From contig JACSVZ010000002.1 of NCBI GenBank assembly GCA_014706295.1, positions 131,511,431 through 131,575,430 on the forward strand: a stretch of DNA of 64,000 bases, read 5' to 3'. The notes under the pieces are model-generated. The model saw nothing but the letters and a program-made list of their open reading frames with translations, did not search any database and was not told the origin of the DNA. The DNA comes from Lycocorax pyrrhopterus obiensis (lineage: Eukaryota; Chordata; Aves; Passeriformes; Paradisaeidae). A program made the position numbers and the translations under genes. This document shows positions 1-22,270 of the stretch, one piece after another; position 1 is the stretch's first letter, and every line of letters begins with the position of its first letter.

Positions 1-32
1 GCAGCAAAGACAATGCGCACGATCCAGATTAC

Positions 33-473
33 CTCTTCACCAAACCTTTGATTTAGTTGCTCATAAAGCCGCATTTTGCTTGGGAAAGCAGATGGCAAAT
101 ATAACACTGCATATTCATTCAAATCGCCACTCATTTCAGGAGCAGGCTTTTGGCTGCTGCTAAACTCTGAAGTGTGTGCTGTGGTTAGGACGGAAGACAC
201 GAAAGGACTGAAGGAATGAAATGCCAGAGGATCCAGCAAAATCAGCTTAGCACTGGCTGGCTGCAGGGTGCAGAGGATCAGCGTAAGCCTCTGACACATA
301 CTCCAAGGAACGTGTGGCAGTAGGAAGTGCTTACGAGTCAGCCTGCCTCTTAATCCAAGGGAACAGTTCTCTACTGCCATTGAAAAAATTGATTTTTCTG
401 CATGCTGCATTGTTTTACAGTAGTATTCCAAAGACACACTGGTAAAGGCACTAACAAATGCCTTGTTTGGTAT
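33..473 (-). CDS. Putative internal exon of an unidentified protein gene
   Basis: The minus-strand frame is open from an in-frame stop near 483-485 to the window edge, about 160 codons, far more than expected by chance at this base composition. It is flanked by a plausible acceptor (pyrimidine-rich stretch, AG at 475-474) and a GAG|GTAATC donor (GT at 32-31). The implied exon is 441 nt, 147 codons, phase 0 at both ends. The translation is mixed and of normal composition, not low complexity. It includes SVSLEYYCKTMQHAEKSIF, then HFLLPHVPWSMCQRL, then KLILLDPLAFHSFSPFVSS, and ends MRLYEQLNQRFGEE. I do not recognise the family. It does not resemble SNX31, ANKRD46 or RNF19A, the human neighbours on this side of PABPC1, as far as I can recall them. 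It shows no reverse-transcriptase or gag-like motif. A real exon is more likely than a chance frame, but no function can be given. Confidence 0.6.
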
Positions 474-852
474 CTTTAAGATTTAGAAACAAAATAGAAG
501 ACATTTAATAAAATAGGCATCTGTGGTATATAGCAGGGAATTACCTTGTAATCAAGACTGTGATGAAGAAATAAACCAAATCAACCCACACCTTTGTTTT
601 CTTAAGCTGTTATGATCACCTCAGCAGAATTGCCTCACTGTTTCCTTCCATCACAGAAGTTACCCAGTATTTCATGCTGGTACAGATGCTAGTGCATGAC
701 ACACCTACAGAAGTCTTGTACAAACTGAAAGACTTCCTGTTCTCCTCCTTTTTCAGTTTCCCCATCAGCAAAATGTTAAATAATTTGCTCATTCTTACAA
801 AACAAAAATTAGTTTGGTTAACTCCAGCAGACTCACAGAACACACAACTTAC

Positions 853-991
853 CTAGGAAAACAAGCAGAAATGAGGTGCACTCTTTCTTTCCTGCTAGTG
901 CCCTGAGAATCCTGAAGATTTTTGTATTATCCTTTAGGCCTTCCATTAAACCTTTAATATCATCAGATACTTCAGCATTCCCATTATGGCG
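853..991 (-). CDS. Possible upstream exon of the same unidentified gene
   Basis: The minus strand is open for 46 codons after a TTTAG acceptor (AG at 993-992). It ends in CTAG|GTAAGT, a near-consensus donor with GT at 852-851. The translation contains NAEVSDDIKGLMEGLKDNTK and then IFRILRALAGKKECTSFLLV, which reads like an amphipathic helical protein. The exon ends in phase 1, whereas the 33-473 segment starts in phase 0. A direct join would hit a stop, so a further exon must lie between them or one of the two is spurious. An alternative reading, in which CCTAG at 857-853 is an acceptor for a phase-0 exon ending at a GTAACT donor near 663, gives a less protein-like sequence. The acceptor is weak, so the upstream boundary is approximate. 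Confidence 0.35.
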
Positions 992-2394
992 CTAAATATT
1001 TTTAGGTCATTAAAACTGTCTCTGAAGTTTAAATGTTTTTATAGTTGACATTACATAAAATCAAGGTTATACATTCAGCCTCTTAACATGTACATATCTT
1101 CCTTGAACTACCTCTTTTGTAAGATTTATCATCCAATTTCAAAAATTCTTAATTCTAGTCATACACCTCAGCAAGACTGCAACTGAAAGGCTATTCCAGT
1201 CTGTCACCATCAGGACAGGACTGAGTGTAAGAATTACACAAGTTTAACCTAATGCTTTTACAGCAAAGGATTTTAATTAGAATCCATTTACACCAGACCA
1301 ATTTCACCTCATTATGCTAAGCTTATTTCTCAATTCCGTAACAGAAAACATGAAGATCTTTGCAAGACAGGAAAAATAAGGGGGCTCTTGAACTGTCTTT
1401 TGGGGGACTTCAGAAAGCATACTAAAGGGTTTTGACTGCAACAACAGATCAGAGAACACTGGCATTCCCGCCACACAACACAGATTTCAGAGACTTCCAG
1501 AACAAACTACCCCCTTCTTGTGAATTCCATAAAACCTGTACTCTTTACATACAGCAACTGAAACCCAAGATTCCAGTGGCTAAAGGTCATGCCTTCCTCC
1601 ATGACTAACAGATCTTTGTGCCTTTTCCCCACCCCAGCCCAGCATGCCAAGTTTTACCCTCTTCTCTGTGAAAGCAGGACATGCCATTTTCACTGCTTCA
1701 TTTCTCCCTTTGCATTATCAATTTTGAAAAAGCAACTTATAGAGCCAATCATGGGCTAAACAGGGCAGAAAATACCCCTTTCCCATTCCACAGGTCTGCA
1801 GAAAGTACTCCCTCTCTAAAAGGGGAGGGGGGGGAAAAGCAGTTACAGGGCAGCAACTGTAGGATAATCCATCTGTGGACAGACAAACTTCAGTGTATCT
1901 GCTAACTCACACAGTGAAAGTTTGTTTTACAACAAAAGCCCTTTTACTTTCTCTTGGTTATGCATTTAACACTTAGCTTGATTACGCATTTAAGTGTTAA
2001 TCCCACAGAACTCCCAACCTCAGTACGGTCCTGCAGCAAATGAAACAGCTCATGTGTCAGTGCTACCTCTTCCCGCTTTAGTGCCATTGGCCATTTCACT
2101 GCAAACTCCTTCTAGTGACACAAACTGACCTGAAGATCCCATCATCCCTGGGTGAAGGCAGAATTACTTCTGTGCTATTGTACACTAGACCAGATTCAGA
2201 TCAAGCAGCAATTTATTAAAAAAAATGCAAACACTTCTCCCCCTCCCTTCACTTCTATTATTTAGAAGACAGTCTACAGGTGTAGGCTAATCTTCTCTAC
2301 AATCCACTAAAACATACTATAGAGTGGGATTCTAACTTGGCATTCTGGATGACAAGCTTATGAAAATTACACTGTACAAAAGAAACCATCACAA
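992..2394. other. Intergenic or intronic stretch, no gene seen
   Basis: AT-rich sequence downstream of the PABPC1 poly(A) site. I see no splice-flanked open frame, RNA gene or recognisable repeat. It would be intergenic, or a 5' intron of the unidentified gene at the left edge. Confidence 0.5.
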
Positions 2395-2395
2395 C

Positions 2396-2839
2396 TAAGT
2401 CAGTGTTTAAGGAATTTTTATTAAACCAAGAATTTTATAATCCAAATTATGTTTCTTTGCTCAGCTATCAATTCTCACTGTCAACTAAAACAGTGGTGAT
2501 ATTCTGAGCTTTTCCACAGTAAAGAATTACAAAATTAAAGAAAGGAATGCTTTAAATTTTTGTACTGTGCTGAAAATTCTTTTCCCCTGGGTTTATAAAA
2601 CATTAATTTGTATTTTTTATTTTACTATTTTTTTTAAATTTTAAATCAATAAGTAATCTAGGACTAGCATTTGTTTTGCTAGCCCCGGCGTTGCTCTGTA
2701 CGTAAGCTTCAAAGTTTCCTTTCCTTTTTTTATTTATTTTATATTTTGCAATGTTTTTCTCAATATTTAATAGTTTTTCCATGTTTAGACTTTTTTTTCT
2801 TCGGTGAAGCGAAGTTCTAGATTGTAGTCCCGGATAGTT
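2396..2839 (-). other. PABPC1: PABPC1 terminal exon (3' UTR only)
   Basis: This non-coding last exon carries all but three bases of the 3' UTR. The acceptor is clear: the pyrimidine tract TTTTTCTTTGCAG with AG at 2841-2840. The exon is strongly A-rich on the sense strand, with AAAATATAAAATAAATAAA and several A-runs. It shares long recognisable blocks with the human PABPC1 3' UTR from memory, including the CTAGTCCTAGATTACTTATT region. A-rich stretches in a PABP mRNA could themselves bind the protein; that is inference. An apparent 80-residue frame in this exon is untranslated A-rich sequence, not a gene. The 3' boundary is set from the AATAAA and is good to about 10 nt. Confidence 0.85.
2417..2422 (-). 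terminator. PABPC1: PABPC1 polyadenylation signal AATAAA
   Basis: A canonical AATAAA hexamer on the minus strand, in the context TTTAATAAAAATTCC near the end of the last exon. Cleavage would be expected some 15-25 nt further on, near 2395-2402. The surrounding bases resemble the end of the human PABPC1 transcript as I remember it. Confidence 0.85.
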
Positions 2840-4058
2840 CTGCAAAGAAAAACAATGCTGTTATGTTTTAAAATGAAAGCAGCACCTTACACATTTTCTG
2901 ATATGCTTTCTGCTGCTGTATGCCATACAGCACTCTGGGCTTTTGCTGTATCCATGACACCGAAGTTCTTCAGAAGCAGAGTATCAGAGGTCCCCCCACG
3001 TTTTAGGGACACAAAAGTATTCAAAAGTCTGTGATCCTAAGCAAGACAAAACTGACTCTACAACTGGGCAGTACCTCAGACAGCACCACTTTAAGCACAA
3101 TGTTATTCTGATTGACTGCAGGTCACATCTGCTCTTGAGGACAGCATACTGAGGCTCATCAAATAACTAGTCTAGTAGTATTTTCAATTTTCAATTATTA
3201 AAACATCATGGAGCAGACGGAGTAATGGTCTCAAAGTCTGGGCATCTTAGTTTACGAGAGACAACCTATTCAGCACTTATCTCCATTGTGAAAGTGTCAC
3301 TAGCAAAAAAAAATGCGTAAAAATCATGACTCAAATTCTGCCTCCAAAAGGTAAATTGCAGAAATTAAAATATCAAGAAAACAAGAAAATTCTGTGTGAT
3401 CAGATGTTATAGCAGGCATCTTCAAATGATAGCTACAAATATGGTAAGCAAGTTCACAGGCAAAACCTAACTAGACAGAAGAGATAACAGATTCCTTTTT
3501 ATGTTCACATTTTTTCCCTATCAAAATAGTTAAGGTACCACCATTTGCCTCTGTCATGCACAATTAAGATACCAACCCCACAGAAGGCAATGAAGAAAAA
3601 TCACTATTTTAATTGACATTAAATTCACCCAAATGTGAAGTCGAGACAATACATAGTTTAATTTTCACTTACTGTACAATTTTAGAATTTGGTAAGTATA
3701 TTCTGATTACAGTGTAAATAAGCTCTTTAATTACTAAGGAAAAAGGGGGTTGGAATACCATTTTAAGCTTATTTCAATTCCACAAGTTGCTCTCAAACAA
3801 CAGTATGAATAGTAGCATTTGACAGAACTGCCCGTTTTTGCACACACGCCTAGAACAAATTCCAGCTAAATGTGCTGTTAAAAACAACGACATGTCAGTA
3901 ACTTTTGCTAACGAAGTGAGCACGTAAGTTTTTTTACTATAGCTGTTACTTCCTCTGGCTGCAAATGACACAGAGCCTGGACACATGCTGCTTACAAGGC
4001 CATGGACCAAAGACTTGCCCCAGTCAACCTATGGAACTACAGTGGTCAGACTTACTTA

Positions 4059-18231
<14,173 letters not shown>

Positions 18232-18300
18232 TCACCGGGTTATTTTATATCAAACCGGCCGTTTGCAGAAAGGTTGTCGGGAAGGTTGGATGAGGAAAGA

Positions 18301-18377
18301 GGATTATTTTTTTAAAAGGTTTTTTTAAGATTTTTGGATTTTTTTTGGCTTTTTTAAATATTTTTTTAGTAATAAAT
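18301..18377 (-). promoter_or_regulatory. PABPC1: A-rich autoregulatory sequence in the PABPC1 5' UTR
   Basis: On the sense strand this is a run of A-tracts of 5-8 bases separated by short TCC, TCTT, GCC and CCTTTT spacers, in otherwise GC-rich sequence. PABPC1 mRNAs are known to carry such an adenine-rich autoregulatory sequence, to which PABP binds to repress its own translation. The position, downstream of a TOP start and well ahead of the ATG, fits. The sequence is seen directly; the function is assigned from the known family. Confidence 0.85.
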
Positions 18378-18451
18378 GGTGCTGCGGGGCCGGGCCGGCG
18401 TGTCCGGGTGGTCCGGAGCACACGCACTGCGCACACAGCTCCGACGGCGGC

Positions 18452-18466
18452 CGGGGGACAAGGGGG
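18452..18466 (-). promoter_or_regulatory. PABPC1: Likely PABPC1 start site with TOP-like pyrimidine tract
   Basis: The sense strand reads CCCCCTTGTCCCCC about 31 nt downstream of the TATA box, where initiation is expected. PABPC1 is a known TOP mRNA, translated under mTOR-LARP1 control. The G interrupting the pyrimidines makes the exact start base uncertain. Confidence 0.6.
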
Positions 18467-18489
18467 CGGCCGCCGCCCCGGCCGCGCTC

Positions 18490-18497
18490 TATATATA
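18490..18497 (-). promoter_or_regulatory. PABPC1: TATA box of PABPC1
   Basis: TATATATA sits in a CpG island otherwise devoid of AT runs, on the minus strand in the context GGGTATATATAGAGC. It is spaced about 31 nt from the proposed TOP start. Confidence 0.8.
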
Positions 18498-18554
18498 CCC
18501 GCCCCGCCCCCCCGCCCCCGCCGCGCCGCGCGCCACGCAGAGCGCCGCGCGCAC

Positions 18555-18968
18555 CGCGCACGCGCACCTGCGAGCAGGGGTGGGGACACGCGCGGCAGCC
18601 GGCGCGGAGCGGCGGCTCCGGCGCATGCGCAAGGGCGGGGCGGTGAGGGGGGGGCGGCCGCGCAGGGAGCGCGCGTGCGCTCGCTCGGCGTCACGGGGGG
18701 CGGTGTGTGTGTGGGGGCGGCTCGGCGGCAGCGCGCACGCGCGGGAGGGAGCGCACATGTGCGCGGTTGGGGGAGGGCGGGCGGGTAGAAGGGCGCGTGC
18801 GCGCCGAGCGGACCAACGGCTGGCGCGGGGCGGGGGGTTAGCGGCTCGCTCGCGAGCTCCGCGCGCCCCACCCCGCCGCTGGCCGGGCCGCGCGGGGGAG
18901 CGCGCGGGCGGGGGAAGGTCGCGCGCTCGGGGCCGGAAAGGGGCGGGGCCCGTTCGGCGCGTGCGCAG
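18555..18968. promoter_or_regulatory. Cluster of six NRF1-type sites upstream of PABPC1
   Basis: Compared with the NRF1 consensus YGCGCAYGCGCR, exact matches lie at 18555-18566 and 18732-18743. One-mismatch sites lie near 18620-18631, 18670-18681, 18792-18804 and 18957-18968, on either strand. NRF1 palindromes are typical of CpG-island housekeeping promoters. Occupancy is inferred. Confidence 0.6.
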
Positions 18969-19010
18969 TGGTGAGGGAAGTTTGGAGCTGCTGCGGCTTT
19001 GGGAGGAATG

Positions 19011-19302
19011 GTGTCACTAGGCCGGGAGTAAACCGAGTTTAGCGTTTAGGCTCTGCTCTGGTCGTTCCTTAAGTTAAGCGTGTTTTGTCGCTGTGTTTTG
19101 TGCTAAAGAAGTTCGAGCTGTAGGTTGAAAGGCGTTGGGAGTTGACTGGGCATCTTTTTGCTGCTCTGTGGGTGGGTGAGGTGGCCACCATTATCCCGGG
19201 CAGTCTGGGGAGGCCACATTGCAAATGTGCCTGTGGAAACTTGTCAGCTGAGTGTTGTGACTTGTGCCATATACAGAATTTTTCAGGGAAAGAGCACACA
19301 CA
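19011..19302. other. Upstream flank of PABPC1, no gene seen
   Basis: The transition from the CpG island to ordinary intergenic DNA. An upstream antisense transcript from the promoter is possible, but no splice-flanked exon is visible. Confidence 0.5.
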
Positions 19303-19430
19303 AAATCACAGGACAAATTAGGTTGGAAAAGGCCTGTGAGATCATGGAGTCCAACTTTTGACTGAACACCACCATGTCAATTACACCATCATACCAAGTG
19401 CGGCATCTCGTCCTTCCTTAAACGCCAAAG
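19303..19430 (-). mobile_element. CR1 LINE 3'-end fragment, degenerate
   Basis: The plus strand shows the reverse complement of a CR1 tail: AATCACAGGACAAATTAGG, TTGGAAAAGGCCTGTGAGAT and CATGGAGTCCAAC, then a weaker block matching the usual GCCAAGTCCACC...TTTAAATACC region. It has diverged considerably, so it is old. Confidence 0.75.
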
Positions 19431-21939
19431 CAATCCTGTGCTGTTTGGAAAACCTTGCTTTATTTTTGCTGGCTTCTCTAGTCCTAAAAAAAAAAATTAC
19501 TCGTTTTGTGAGAAAGGAAAATATTTTCCTATCCATTAGAATTCTATGGGGCTTTTTATTACCAGCTAATTAAATGTGTTTCAGATTCTTGTAAACTAAT
19601 AGAGTTAGATAAAACGTGCTTTGTTCCTGCTAAACAAGTACTTACACTTGTACTAAACATTAGTGCAAGTGTAAGGCAGGAAGCCAGATTGTGCATTTGC
19701 AGAAGTCTTGGAGATAACTGCTCTTCTATTTCAACATAAAGAAAAAGAATGGTCTGCAGTTTTGTATCTTGTTTTGTTGTCTTGTTTTGTATTTTGTATG
19801 ATGTTTTATTTTTCTTTGACCAGCATTTGCCATTATGGGTTTAAGTAGAGCCATAGGGGGGAGTACTTGTGGAATTTTGCTGTCAAGTGTGAAGATTCCA
19901 CTTGCACTCAGCAGCTGCTGCAGTTTCACTGTCTCTTGTTGTAGGTGACCAAACCCACGGCAGAGCTGCCATCTCCCTGTGCGTGCCATGGCAAAGTGTG
20001 ATGACTTTGTTCAGCCCCCACCCTGCCCTGGCTTTAAACTGAGGTACTGACTTGAATCTGAAGCAGCCGACCCATGAACACATCCTGCTGTGGCAGAGGT
20101 GGCTTCTGTCAGCTGAGTACAGCAGATGGCCTGCATCAGCAGTGTCTTATAGTGAGGTTTGATGTGTTTGTTAAAATTTAAACTGTGATTTTTTGAGAAA
20201 AATAAAATTTCTCTAGTTTAAATACTGGTTTATAATGCCCTCCCTAGGATGTACTATGTACTGTTTCTGGTCTCTCCTTTCCTTGCATGGTTCTGTTCTT
20301 CAGCATGTCTCCTTTCCCTAAACTGTCTTTTTTCATACTGCTGCTTCTTTCACACTTTTCTGTCATTGGCACTTGGTCATATTATTACATGTTTTTTCTT
20401 CCCTTGGCATGTTCCTGCTCTTTCTTGTGAGTTAAGTTGCTCTGTTTCTACCCTTGGTGCTCCTGGACAATGGCAAGATAGAGCCCAGAGCATGGTAAGG
20501 CATTTCTCCTTTACCCAATTTAAGGAATCAAATTTGCAAGTTTAGTTCAGCATAGAGAGGGACTTCTTGGAGATCTTGTCTCTTAATGAGGTATGACTTC
20601 AGAGTTTTCTAACACTAAATGTGATTAAGGCAGTAAAAATGCACTCTCAACCTTATATGGATATCCAGAAGAGTTCAAATTATTGCTTAAAAGCACTGTA
20701 GCTCTCTAAGTAAACTTGTCTAGTATTTGTTCTTTCAGCAAAATAGCGTGTTCTTGAGTCTTGTCCTCATAGATTGCACTCCCTTGGCTTTGACCCGAAA
20801 CAAGCATGTAACTCAGTAAAAGTTTTACTGTCTATTCCCTCCCCACTGCCCCCCTCAAAGCAGCAAGCAGGACTTTAGAGAAAAGCCCTGTCACAGTAGG
20901 AGGTAGGTATAGCCCCTCTGATGGTGCCCAAAACAGTATCGTGTCCTCCTCTGTAACAAACTGACTTTTCAAGATGTGGCCTAAGTGTTTTAAGGGAACA
21001 GGAAAGAATGCTTTCATGCTTGAGGCACAGAATTTGCATTAAACTTTAGATTCTAATGCTGCAAAATTCTCCTAGTGATTTAGGATTAAACCTTGCAAAG
21101 GACCTAGACGTTTGTGTGCTTGGTTCTGCTGACTGCCCACCAGAACTGCAGTCCAGAGCCCTGAGTGAAATTTGAGGTCTGGGAGGACTCCTGGCAGGAG
21201 AGCCCTTGTTGAATATTACCTGATATTCTCATCTGGGTCTCTCCAAGATCCATTTTAGCTCTGCTGCTGCTCTCAAGTTCTACATGGTGTCTGATAAAAG
21301 TCACTGTAGAGAGCCTGTGTCATCAGCTGGGCTTATTGCCCAGACCTGGTGTGTGTCCTGTCCTTGCAGGTGTTACACGTGGGTGGCTGGACCTGGAAGT
21401 TGGCCTTCTTAGCAGAAACTACTTCTTTGAAACCCCTGGTTTGAGATTTACCTAGAATATATAACTCTACTTCAGGGAATTGCAGTCAAACAGGAATTGA
21501 ATGAGGGGCAATAATTCTTTAATTATAAATCTTTGAAGTATTTTTGCAATCCAGATAAGTTACCTGGACATGTTGCCTCCTTTCAGCTCAATGTTCATAG
21601 AACTAACAAACAGGGAAAAAAGTAAAATGTACACAATATTTTTCACTGATAGCAATTGATAAATATTTCAGAGTTCACAGATACATTATTTCTAAGCATA
21701 AGCTCTACCAAAGTTAAATAAAGATCCTTTGTAACTTAAACCTCTAAGCAGATACAAGATTTTTCTTTTGTGCCAATGGTATTATGATTTGTGAATGCAA
21801 TTCGTTTTTATTGTAGGTTATCATGGAAATAGGGAAGTCATTGAAATTCATTCACACTTCAATAAATTTTCTCTCTTGCCTAGGAATTATGACTTTTTGA
21901 TACAAGATGGATAGCATTAAACTGTTGGAAATGATGCAA
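19431..21939. other. Intergenic DNA, nothing recognised
   Basis: Mixed-composition single-copy sequence without recognisable exons, RNA genes or repeats. The open frames are short and unlike known proteins. Confidence 0.5.
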
Positions 21940-22163
21940 ACCCAGCTTTATAGTTAGCAACAGGAAGCATTTTTAAATAGTATCTGTAAAATGCCAATAT
22001 TGGAGATTTTCTTTTAATTAACACAGCTGGATAGTTTAAAAGGTTTTATTGTTTACCCAGCTTTATAGTTAGCCACAGGAAGCATTTTAAAATAGTATCT
22101 GTAAAGTGCCAATATTGAAGATTTTTTAATTAACACAGCTGATAGTTAAGGTTTTATTGTTTA
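21940..22163. repeat. Two-copy 115-bp tandem duplication
   Basis: Copy 1 spans 21940-22054 and copy 2 spans 22055-22163. Both begin ACCCAGCTTTATAGTTAGC and end GGTTTTATTGTTT. They share AAATAGTATCTGTAAA and TTAATTAACACAGCTG. A handful of substitutions and small deletions separate them, so the event is not recent. Confidence 0.9.
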
Positions 22164-22244
22164 GAATACCCACAGTTTCTGAGTTCAGGAACTGCTTGAT
22201 CATTTTCACATCTCAGCATTTTCCTTTTCTGTTCAGATGCAGAG

Positions 22245-22270
22245 CACTGCCATGTGCTAAAATGGCAGTG
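22245..22270. repeat. 9-bp inverted repeat (hairpin)
   Basis: CACTGCCAT at 22245-22253 and its exact reverse complement at 22262-22270 flank an 8-nt loop. Confidence 0.75.

Noticed and set aside
663..852. Phase-0 exon reading (63 codons) between CCTAG and TACTGG|GTAACT
   Set aside because: Its phases would fit the 33-473 exon, but it would begin GTAAGT, which is better read as the donor of the upstream frame. Its translation also looks random.
2603..2845. 80-codon minus-strand frame at the PABPC1 3' end
   Set aside because: It lies in the A-rich 3' UTR exon and its intron boundary. Its Lys/Asn-rich content comes from A-tracts.
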